Below are positions 26,503 to 34,151 of a stretch of 46,239 nucleotides of DNA, piece after piece. The notes below the pieces were generated by a model. It did no database searches. It saw nothing but the letters and a program-made list of their open reading frames with translations, and was not told the origin of the DNA. Each line of letters begins with the position of its first letter. Within the stretch, counting starts at the first letter, position 1. Origin of the DNA: Bacteroidales bacterium (GTDB lineage: Bacteria > Bacteroidota > Bacteroidia > Bacteroidales > Marinilabiliaceae); the NCBI GenBank assembly GCA_900766825.1, contig CAAFWU010000006.1, forward strand, positions 1 through 46,239, written 5' to 3'. A program made the translations under genes and the position numbers.

Positions 26503-27639
26503 ATGACTGACAAAAACATGACAAAAGATAGAAGCCAATATACATTTATCGACTTATTTGCTGGTATAGGCGGCTTTCACACTGCACTACATAGTGTGGG
26601 AGCAAAATGTGTATTTGCGAGCGAATGGGATAAGTATGCTAGAATATCATACGAAGAAAATTACAAAAACATTGAACCTGATTTATTCAAAAAAGACAAT
26701 GATGGTAATTACTTATATTTTAATGAGGATATAACTCAGGCTAACCCAGAAGACATCCCTGATTTTGATATTTGTTGTGGAGGATTTCCCTGTCAACCCT
26801 TTTCTATTGCAGGTCTCAGGCGTGGTTTTGAAGACACAAGGGGTACTTTGTTTTTTAACATAGCAAATATCATAAGATACAAAATAGAAAAAGGAAACAC
26901 TCCCAAAGTATTGTTTCTTGAAAACGTAAGAGGATTAAAGAATCACGATAAAGGAAATACTCTTAAAGTAATTATTGCAACACTGGAGGAACTTGGTTAT
27001 CGTGTATCGTATACTGTTCTTAATGCTAAATATTTTGGCGTTCCTCAAAACAGAGAACGTCTCTTCATAATTGCATGGTACAAGGAGCTAATAAATGTAG
27101 ATGAATTCAAATTCCCTTATGGTATTGACTCTAATGGCGAAACAATATATGAAAAAGACAAATTAAAAGAAGGAACCATACCAACAAAGGTTGCTGACAT
27201 TTTCGAACCCGATGAAGTCGTAGAGCCATTTACCATTTCGGATCGTTTGTGGATTGGTCATCAGGCACGCAAAGAGAGAAACAAAGCAAATGGTAAAGGT
27301 TTTGGCTATTGCAAATTCTTTGGAGACAGTACATATTGTAGTACGATATCAGCTAGATATTGGAAGGATGGTAGCGAAATCCTCATTGACCAGTCTGAAA
27401 AGAATCTTAATCCACGCACACTAACCCCTGTAGAAGCTGGTCGTCTCCAAGGATATCGGATTATCGGGAACGGTTGGAAATATCCTGAATGTGCTAACAA
27501 CCAAAATTACAACGAATCGAACCCTGAGTTTAAGATAGTCGTATCTAAAAAAGAGGCATATCATCAATTTGGCAATAGTGTAGCCGTACCTGTCATTAAA
27601 AGACTTGCGCAAGAAATTATGAAACAATTATTGAAGTAA
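26503..27639 (+). CDS. DNA (cytosine-5)-methyltransferase of a restriction-modification system
   Basis: A 378-aa C5 methyltransferase that protects host DNA by methylating cytosine in an unknown site. Motifs in order are: I (DLFAGIGGF, 17-25), IV (GGFPCQPFS with catalytic Cys97), VI (ENVRGL, Glu140), VIII (QNRERLFII, 182-190) and X (YHQFGNSVAVPV near 355). The target-recognition region lies at about 205-320. The gene is strikingly AT-rich compared with queA and with the 3' part of the next gene, a sign of recent transfer. Its stop is 4 bp before the McrB-like start, so the two are translationally close. Confidence 0.93.
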   Translation: MTDKNMTKDRSQYTFIDLFAGIGGFHTALHSVGAKCVFASEWDKYARISYEENYKNIEPDLFKKDNDGNYLYFNEDITQANPEDIPDFDICCGGFPCQPFSIAGLRRGFEDTRGTLFFNIANIIRYKIEKGNTPKVLFLENVRGLKNHDKGNTLKVIIATLEELGYRVSYTVLNAKYFGVPQNRERLFIIAWYKELINVDEFKFPYGIDSNGETIYEKDKLKEGTIPTKVADIFEPDEVVEPFTISDRLWIGHQARKERNKANGKGFGYCKFFGDSTYCSTISARYWKDGSEILIDQSEKNLNPRTLTPVEAGRLQGYRIIGNGWKYPECANNQNYNESNPEFKIVVSKKEAYHQFGNSVAVPVIKRLAQEIMKQLLK

Positions 27640-27643
27640 TAAT

Positions 27644-29488
27644 ATGAACAAATTGAAAGACCTCCAAAAATTAGGGCAAGATCTCAAAACTGAATTTGAG
27701 AGCATCTTCATTCCTGATGATATTGAATTACCAAGTTCCTTCAAAGACACAGTTAAGGAACTTGGTGGATATAAATTTGATTACAAGAATTATCTTGTAC
27801 ATATTTACTCAAACGACCTCAACGGCTATATTCCAAACCAATGGTTTATCATTGCCTCATTTTTCGTAGACTATTATCTTGAACTACAATCATACAAGAA
27901 CCTTCTGATAGATTCTCTTAAAAGTTGTGGTCTCACAAAAGCAGATGACAGAAGAAACATAATGGCAATGTACTCTACTGAATTGGGTAACAAGCCAAAG
28001 GATAAACCCTACGATTTACACAAAACAGAGACAATAACAAAAGTTCGAAGCATAATTTCAAATATTTTGCTTCAAAATCAATCATTAGAAGAACAAGACC
28101 GAGACTATCTGATAAATTTTGTTTCAGACTATGATTGGTGGTATGGAGGCAAGACTATCGATCGAGGAGATTTTTATGTTTCTCCTATTTTATCATTAGC
28201 GAAAGTAGTTAATGCATCTCATTCGTACATAGCAGAAATTTGTAAAGCTTTTGCAGAAACAAAAGGCATATCAGGAATTTTAAAAGATGGGTATAAATCT
28301 CATTTGCCAAACAGAAACAAACTGCAGATTGGCTCCATATCTTTTGCGGCTTCCCCCTACCGCCCCCACATATCAGCCATAAAAACCAAACCCTTCCTAC
28401 TATTAGCAGGCATATCAGGCACAGGCAAGAGCCGCATAGTCCGCGAGTTAGCGAGAGCTTGCTGGGATAAAAACGACCAAGAGGAGAAAGAGGAGTACGA
28501 AGCCCATAAGCCCCGCAACTTCGAGATGGTGCAGGTTAAGCCCAACTGGCACGACTCGTCGGAGCTCATTGGCTACGTGAGCCGAGTGAGCGGCAAAGCA
28601 GAATATGTGGCTGGCAACTTCCTGAAGTTTGTGGCACGAGCTTGGGAAAACCTCGAGAAACCTTATTTCCTATGCCTCGATGAGATGAACCTTGCCCCTG
28701 TGGAACAATACTTTGCCGAGTATCTGAGCGTGGTGGAAAGCCGCAAGAGCCATGAGGATGGCACCGTAACCACCGACCCCATTTTGCCTAAAACCGAGGA
28801 GGAGTGGTATTTTAATCTTACAGCCTCTCTTACCACAGACGAAGATATACGTAAGCAATTCAATGATAAGGGCATCTGTCTGCCCCAGAACCTGATTGTG
28901 GTGGGCACAGTCAATATGGATGAGACCACCTTCTCGTTCTCCCGCAAGGTGCTGGACCGCGCCATGACAATAGAGATGAACGAGGTGGATCTGATGGGCG
29001 GACTGACAGAACGCCATGAGACCATTGGTAAGCTTGGGTGCACAGAATTGGTTGGCAGTGCCGTGGAGGGCGTGGATGTTTATAAAGCCCACAAAGAGGT
29101 GTGCGACAAAGCCATTGAGTATCTAACCAAAATAAATGCCGTACTAGAGGGTACGCCCTTCAAGGTTGCCTACCGCACACGCAACGAGTTTCTGCTCTAT
29201 GTGGTGAACAACCTGCCGTATAATAAAGATGACGATGGCAACGAGTTGCCAGAGGGGTATGTTGTGGCCCGCGCACTGGACGAGATAACCAGCATGAAGG
29301 TGCTCTCTCGCATAGAGGGCGACGACACCAAGGTGAAAGATAACTTGCTCAAAGATCTGAAAAATGTGATAGAAGAGCAGCTGAAAGCCATAAGCGACGA
29401 AGAGCATCCTGTGAAATCTGTATCGATAGCCAAACTGACGGAGATGAGGAGACGCCTCGAGTCAGGCTATACCAGTTTCTGGAGTTAG
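27644..29488 (+). CDS. McrB-like AAA+ restriction subunit, chimeric in base composition
   Basis: A 614-aa NTPase that probably translocates DNA for the partner nuclease. An N-terminal domain of about 230 residues of unknown fold is followed by a McrB-type AAA+ domain: Walker A GISGTGKS (256-263), Walker B FLCLDEMNLAP (342-352), and the sensor region VVGTVNMDETTFSFSRKVLDRA (419-440), equivalent to the McrB MNxxD block. In McrB proteins the N-terminus recognises DNA. Up to about base 28330 the gene is AT-rich like the methyltransferase; from there on it is GC-richer, with host-like codons. This suggests the specificity half was replaced by recombination. Genes before and after are a methyltransferase and a nuclease, as in LlaJI-type systems. 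Confidence 0.85.
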   Translation: MNKLKDLQKLGQDLKTEFESIFIPDDIELPSSFKDTVKELGGYKFDYKNYLVHIYSNDLNGYIPNQWFIIASFFVDYYLELQSYKNLLIDSLKSCGLTKADDRRNIMAMYSTELGNKPKDKPYDLHKTETITKVRSIISNILLQNQSLEEQDRDYLINFVSDYDWWYGGKTIDRGDFYVSPILSLAKVVNASHSYIAEICKAFAETKGISGILKDGYKSHLPNRNKLQIGSISFAASPYRPHISAIKTKPFLLLAGISGTGKSRIVRELARACWDKNDQEEKEEYEAHKPRNFEMVQVKPNWHDSSELIGYVSRVSGKAEYVAGNFLKFVARAWENLEKPYFLCLDEMNLAPVEQYFAEYLSVVESRKSHEDGTVTTDPILPKTEEEWYFNLTASLTTDEDIRKQFNDKGICLPQNLIVVGTVNMDETTFSFSRKVLDRAMTIEMNEVDLMGGLTERHETIGKLGCTELVGSAVEGVDVYKAHKEVCDKAIEYLTKINAVLEGTPFKVAYRTRNEFLLYVVNNLPYNKDDDGNELPEGYVVARALDEITSMKVLSRIEGDDTKVKDNLLKDLKNVIEEQLKAISDEEHPVKSVSIAKLTEMRRRLESGYTSFWS

Positions 29489-29502
29489 AAGAAGGAGAAC
29501 GG

Positions 29503-31719
29503 ATGGAACTGCTGACCATAGAACATACCGACTTCACCATGAGCATCGAATGCGGAAAGTTCGATGAGATTTGGGGTAAGGCCAAGAGGAATATAGGGGA
29601 GCAAGGTTTGCACTCCACCTACTCTTGGTCGGAGGGTGTGGTGTCGGTCGTCAGGCACACCGAGGATGGTGAGCAGACAATAGAGCGTGGCGAGACAGCC
29701 CCAGCTATTTTTTTTGACAATGCCGAGTACCCTATTTGGGTGGAGTTTGAGAGCTACGTGACAGAGGCTCAGTTTGGGTCGGAGCTGCAGGATGAGAATG
29801 AACACTTTACATTTCGCAGACATATACTTGCTGGTTTTCTGAACTATGGCAATGAGATTGGTCGAAGCGAAATAAATCTGATATATAAGACCCAAGAAGG
29901 GACGCAACGTTTTACGTTCTCATTCGAGGTGCTGAGCACTAAGCTGGACTATCACGAGCATTGGCGCAGCATAATAGAGGATATTGAGGCAGAGTATAGA
30001 ATGCTGTCGCTGGACTATATGCGCCGCACGTTTCATGGTTTCACACCCGACTCGAATGGCGAGACACCCGAGATTGTTTGGTGGAGTGTGTTTGCCAGTG
30101 AGCAGGAGAAGTTTATTAGGGCTTGCAAGAGTATCATTGAGCGTCCCAGACACCGACTGCATGGGCGTGAGAGTTACCGCAGGGCGGATGCTCTGAGAAG
30201 GGTGCCTCGGACCATAGAGAACGAACTGGCGGAGCACCGCATGGAGGCTGGATATCTGTACCGCGTGGAGGAGCAGATCCAGACCAACGACACCGTGGAG
30301 AACCGTTTCCTGAAGTTTGCGCTCGGTCAGATTACGAGCAAATATAATGCTCTGAAAGAGCGAATTGAGAAGATCAACACCATATCCACCGTTAAGAAAA
30401 CAGAGATACGCCACACACTATATGCTCTGCAACGTCTGCAGCGGAGCCCCTTCTTTCGCACAGTGGGGCGATATAAGGGTATGAACCAGGAGAGTTTGGT
30501 GCTGCAAAAGGCTACAGGCTACAGTCAGGTGTATCACACATGGAACTTGCTGAGGCGCGGCTATTCGCTCTATGATGGGTTGTACCGTTTGCAGACTAAG
30601 GACATAGCCACTCTCTACGAGATTTGGTGTTTCATCGAGGTGAGTCATATTGTGAAGGAGCAGCTGCATCTTGCGGACGATGAGATTGAACATCGCAACC
30701 GCATGGAGATGAATGGTGTGTTCACATGGGAGTTGGGCAAGGGTGAGCACTCTCGCATTTTGTTTAAGAAGGATAATGTGGAGCTGGCGGAGTTGGTTTA
30801 TAATCCCAAGAATACGACGAATGAGGATGATGGCACTGGCATGAATAATATGGTGGTGCGCACGGTGCCTCAGAAGCCAGACATTGTTCTGCAGTTAACG
30901 AAGAACGATGTGCAGCGGGGCATGAAGATGACGTATCTGTTTGATGCTAAGTACCGTATTGCGGACCGCCAGAATGGTGTGGACACGCCGCCCGATGATG
31001 CTATAAATCAGATGCATCGCTATCGTGATGCTATATACTATAAGGAGCATGATACCACAACTCTTAAGAAGGAGGTGATTGGCGGTTATATTCTGTTTCC
31101 TGGGGATGGGGAGCCTGCGGATGTTGAGGTGTCTCGGTTTTATAGGAGCATCGCGGAGGTTAATATTGGTGCTTTTCCTTTGCGCCCTAAGGATCAGCGG
31201 AATAGGCAGTTGCTAGAGGGGTTTATTGACCAACTGATAAATATGAAGGCGAGCGAGACTATTTCGCATGTTATTCCTCAGAAGGGTTCATTTGTGGAGG
31301 TTGGTAACCGTGTGCTCATTGGTCATGTGAGGGAGAGTAGTAGGAAGGGTTATATGCAGAGTTTTTTGGATGGTAACGCTACTCTTTATTATACTGGTAA
31401 TAAGTTTCCTACCACAATTCCTCTGCAGGATTTACATTTCTTTATTCCTAACATTAAGGATAAGGGTGTTCGGGATGTGTATGAGATTGTTAGGATGCGA
31501 ACTATTACAGGTAGGGAGGCTAAGCAATTGGAGGGCGAGGAGGTTAAGGATGATTTGAGGTTGGCTTTTGAACTTAGGTTTGTGCGTCGGCTCTATGATG
31601 ATTTTCGTGTTGTTGGTAGTAATAGGAGGAAGTTGTATGCTTTTATTGATACTACGTTTGATAAGGTGGAGGAGATTGTTAGTGGCAAGGTGGAGGTGGA
31701 TGGAGTTGAGATTGAATAG
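29503..31719 (+). CDS. DUF2357 / PD-(D/E)XK nuclease, McrC-like restriction subunit
   Basis: A 738-aa protein, 14 bp after the McrB-like gene, likely the cleaving subunit. The N-terminal half (about 1-350) fits DUF2357 ('IIERPRHRLHGRESYRRADA' and 'VENRFLKFALGQI'). A PD-(D/E)XK-type nuclease core follows, with Asp460 in 'KPDIVLQL' and Asp481-Ala-Lys483 in 'FDAKYRI', then 'HRYRDAIYY'. Residues of about 585-705 form an extra C-terminal domain ('YYTGNKFPTTIPLQDLHFFI', 'RDVYEIVRMRTITGREAKQ') that looks like a PUA/EVE-type fold, so it might read a modified base. That last point is inference. It is longer than classical McrC (about 350 aa). Confidence 0.8.
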   Translation: MELLTIEHTDFTMSIECGKFDEIWGKAKRNIGEQGLHSTYSWSEGVVSVVRHTEDGEQTIERGETAPAIFFDNAEYPIWVEFESYVTEAQFGSELQDENEHFTFRRHILAGFLNYGNEIGRSEINLIYKTQEGTQRFTFSFEVLSTKLDYHEHWRSIIEDIEAEYRMLSLDYMRRTFHGFTPDSNGETPEIVWWSVFASEQEKFIRACKSIIERPRHRLHGRESYRRADALRRVPRTIENELAEHRMEAGYLYRVEEQIQTNDTVENRFLKFALGQITSKYNALKERIEKINTISTVKKTEIRHTLYALQRLQRSPFFRTVGRYKGMNQESLVLQKATGYSQVYHTWNLLRRGYSLYDGLYRLQTKDIATLYEIWCFIEVSHIVKEQLHLADDEIEHRNRMEMNGVFTWELGKGEHSRILFKKDNVELAELVYNPKNTTNEDDGTGMNNMVVRTVPQKPDIVLQLTKNDVQRGMKMTYLFDAKYRIADRQNGVDTPPDDAINQMHRYRDAIYYKEHDTTTLKKEVIGGYILFPGDGEPADVEVSRFYRSIAEVNIGAFPLRPKDQRNRQLLEGFIDQLINMKASETISHVIPQKGSFVEVGNRVLIGHVRESSRKGYMQSFLDGNATLYYTGNKFPTTIPLQDLHFFIPNIKDKGVRDVYEIVRMRTITGREAKQLEGEEVKDDLRLAFELRFVRRLYDDFRVVGSNRRKLYAFIDTTFDKVEEIVSGKVEVDGVEIE

Positions 31720-32230
31720 GGGGGTGTTTCGAGGCTTATGGGATGGTTGGTTTTGTTTGTTTCCGCCCTTTCAGGGCTATAATGTTTTTTGTGTTTTATG
31801 ATATTATTACCCAGGGTGTTACCCTGGGCTTACGAGACGGATTCCCTTTCAGGGAATCTTTTGTGGCTACGCATATTGTTCTATTTTTATTGGGTTATGG
31901 GTGGGATTGATTTTGGGGTGGCTATTTTTTATTTCAACTATTGTTTTTTATGTTATAGGCTTCCCCTTCAGGGGAACACGGAGGATGGGCTTGACTTAGG
32001 GTGGTACCCTGGGAATAAGATGCCGAAACTCTAACAGTATTTCGGGACACCTTAACAAAATTGTTTTGTACAACAGGGTGTTTTATAAGAACGAAGAACT
32101 ACCTCACGTGAGCTACAACTACTACGACCATTTTCATTGATACTGTACGTTTCCAATTTAATGAAGCACTGAGGAGAAATTTGCAACCATACCCAAATTA
32201 TTTTCAAGCTATTCGCCTTTTCGCCTGTGC
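31720..32230. other. Intergenic region between the restriction genes and the AbiE pair
   Basis: 511 bp between convergent genes. It holds the REP-like palindrome cluster (31765-32010), a further dyad at 32047-32081 (ACACC/GGTGT with an inner ACAAAA/TTTTGT stem), and on the minus strand a doubtful 60-codon frame that begins at the abiEii stop codon. No convincing gene is present. Confidence 0.6.
31765..32010. repeat. Cluster of REP-like palindromes
   Basis: Five short palindromes of two alternating types lie here. Type 1 has CCCTTTCAGGG or CCCCTTCAGGGG cores at 31765-31777, 31841-31857 and 31961-31976. Type 2 has CCCAGGGTGTTACCCTGGG at 31810-31828 and AGGGTGGTACCCT at 31998-32010. From memory, such paired palindromes are dispersed between genes in Bacteroidota genomes. 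No transposase is encoded nearby. Confidence 0.75.
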
Positions 32231-33244
32231 TCATGTTTTCAAATAATTGAGTTGCCTTATCTTTTCGTTAAGCGTTTTCATCTTCTCTATCAGTTCCTTA
32301 AAAGAGGGAATCTGACCGTATATCATGTGCTCGCCCATGAACTTATAATCCTGCATCCACTTAATGGCAATCTCGCTGTTGGGAACGATGCAAAGCGTAT
32401 CGGTATATAATTCGTCGTAGTTAAAGTCTTTCAGACCAATGAACTTGCGGCGGTGCTCGACGACGGCGCGGTAGAGTTCCTCATTATTAATGGCGCGATC
32501 GGCAATATTATGTTCGGAGTCCATCATCATAGCCAAGTCATATAAATGGCGCGACATTCGTTCTACCCTTACAGCATCCTTACGGAATTCTTCGTGCAGC
32601 AGAAACACCTTTTCAAGGAAAGTGCGCTCGGGAATTACAGCATTCACCTCAAAGGGTTCCTCTGTAAATGGCGCATTGGGAAAATGTGCATCAATGGCTG
32701 CGCTGATGGACTTACTCTCCACTGGCTCCATCATCGATCTGCCGCTGATCTCTATCTTTACCGTATTCTTGATATATGGCGACACATCATAGAGACTTTG
32801 ATAAGTTACAGTGATAACCTCGGGATCAGTAGTCGTAATAGGAGTGATGACAACACCCACAGAAAAGGCATCTTGACGAATGCCCAATGCCAACAATGCA
32901 TCTTTAACATCGTACTGCATATTTTTCCTTACGAAGGAACAGGCAGCTCGGCGGAGTTTGTCGCTAATCTGCGTTTTGGACAGCTCGCCACCAAAGCCAA
33001 GAAACTCTCTGTTTAGAGCAATGTCTATGTCTTCAGAGAATCGAGCTATCAGGTTCCAACACTTGCTGAGACTAGTTCCTCCCTTGAAGGCTATGTGTTC
33101 AGCATAAGGCAATGTGTGCAGTGCTTTCAGCACCTGTGTCACCCACCAATCCTTTTCGATGCTCGAAGGAGGCAATTCTGTCTTTAGTGCCACGTTGTTT
33201 ATGGCTTGCCGCTGGCGGTCGGCAGGAATATCTATGAATTTCAT
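32231..33244 (-). CDS. AbiEii-type nucleotidyltransferase toxin
   Basis: A 337-aa toxin of the AbiE abortive-infection system. AbiEii-like proteins are nucleotidyltransferases that, when freed from the antitoxin, stop growth, probably by modifying tRNA. The nucleotidyltransferase signature is present: 'FKGGTSLSKCW' (motif GGTSL, about 55-59) and 'RFSEDIDIAL' (about 68-77). I chose the ATG at 33242-33244 (MKFIDIPADR) because it overlaps the antitoxin stop as ATGA, the usual coupling; a frame-open extension of nine residues upstream is less likely. The antitoxin gene lies directly upstream. Confidence 0.9.
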   Translation of the reverse strand: MKFIDIPADRQRQAINNVALKTELPPSSIEKDWWVTQVLKALHTLPYAEHIAFKGGTSLSKCWNLIARFSEDIDIALNREFLGFGGELSKTQISDKLRRAACSFVRKNMQYDVKDALLALGIRQDAFSVGVVITPITTTDPEVITVTYQSLYDVSPYIKNTVKIEISGRSMMEPVESKSISAAIDAHFPNAPFTEEPFEVNAVIPERTFLEKVFLLHEEFRKDAVRVERMSRHLYDLAMMMDSEHNIADRAINNEELYRAVVEHRRKFIGLKDFNYDELYTDTLCIVPNSEIAIKWMQDYKFMGEHMIYGQIPSFKELIEKMKTLNEKIRQLNYLKT

Positions 33245-33858
33245 CGGGCAATGAGGATTTTGCGCACCCATGCAGGCGCAAGTTTTATGTCATGACAGAA
33301 ATCGCTGTCGCTCACAGACTTGACATGGTCTAATAGCACATTCTTTTCTTCCTCGGTCAACATCTCTTCGCCTATGGTGCGCATAGCGGAAACAACCAAC
33401 ATCATTAGTTCGGATTTATAGGCGAAGTTCTTACCCGAGGATGAGTGTTTGAAGAGGATGCCATGTCCGTCTCCAATTTTTATCCTTCGAGGTGCTCCGT
33501 TGGTAAGGAATACCACATTCATAGGTATCTGAGAGGAGAGTCCCAATCGGTTTAATGCATATGCTCCAGTAGGGACAATCTTGGCTTTGTCGCGTTTGGC
33601 AATGGCCTGAGCAATGTCTTCGACAGACGGATAGATAATGCCCAGCCCATACTCCTTGTCTTCCTTTGGGAAATAATAGATACCATGAGCCAGCCTCGCC
33701 AGCATCCCATTGGTATATAACCTAAAGAATGTGGAGTTTACAGCAGAAGGGCTGCCGAAGTTGGCATAGTCCTGCTGAAAGACTATAGAACCTCGACCCT
33801 TACCTCTAAGGCTCTTTTCTATCTTATTTTCAGTGCTTTGACCTATCACTTGCGACAT
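33241..33858 (-). CDS. DUF6088 / AbiEi-like antitoxin and transcriptional repressor
   Basis: A 205-aa antitoxin for the AbiEii-like toxin. The N-terminal part resembles a winged helix ('GSIVFQQDYANFGSPSAVNS'), followed by 'LARLAHGIYYFPK' and 'VPTGAYALNRLGLSSQIP', which are typical of this antitoxin family. The start is taken at MSQVIGQSTENK (33858); an ATG 36 bp upstream is possible, but the added residues are encoded by very AT-rich sequence. Such antitoxins usually repress their own promoter. A TATCTTTG box lies at 33933-33940. Confidence 0.87.
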   Translation of the reverse strand: MSQVIGQSTENKIEKSLRGKGRGSIVFQQDYANFGSPSAVNSTFFRLYTNGMLARLAHGIYYFPKEDKEYGLGIIYPSVEDIAQAIAKRDKAKIVPTGAYALNRLGLSSQIPMNVVFLTNGAPRRIKIGDGHGILFKHSSSGKNFAYKSELMMLVVSAMRTIGEEMLTEEEKNVLLDHVKSVSDSDFCHDIKLAPAWVRKILIAR

Positions 33859-33932
33859 AGTTTTTGCAATAAATATGTGATATTTTTCGCTCAATATTCC
33901 GATGAAAAGTTATAGTATTTTCCACTAATCGC

Positions 33933-33940
33933 CAAAGATA
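33933..33940 (-). promoter_or_regulatory. Candidate -7 element for the abiE operon
   Basis: TATCTTTG on the minus strand matches TAnnTTTG, 74 bp upstream of the chosen antitoxin start. The -33 position has no clear TTTG. Confidence 0.45.
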
Positions 33941-34035
33941 TTCATGGAATTTTTTTGTCATACACAATAAAGATCAAGCACTATAATTTCCCCTTGCCTA
34001 TCACACCACACATACACCTACTCTTCCCTAAAAAC

Positions 34036-34097
34036 AAATCAAAAAAAACAAACAACCTCTCCCCCACCAAGCAAAAGCCAGGTTTTGGGGGAGAGGT
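34036..34097 (-). terminator. Terminator of the PUL operon
   Basis: A perfect 12-bp stem (34055-34066 with 34086-34097) is followed on the minus strand by a T-rich tail (opposite the A-tract at 34036-34054). It lies about 55 bp after the GH43 stop and separates the PUL from the defence island. Confidence 0.85.
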
Positions 34098-34151
34098 CAA
34101 TTTGATTAACAGGGTAGATTATAAGTAATGTAAGTGTGATGCTTTAGCTAC

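Noticed and set aside
33859..33894. A 12-residue N-terminal extension of the AbiE antitoxin
   Set aside because: The extra codons are very AT-rich, and the internal Met gives the start more typical of the family.
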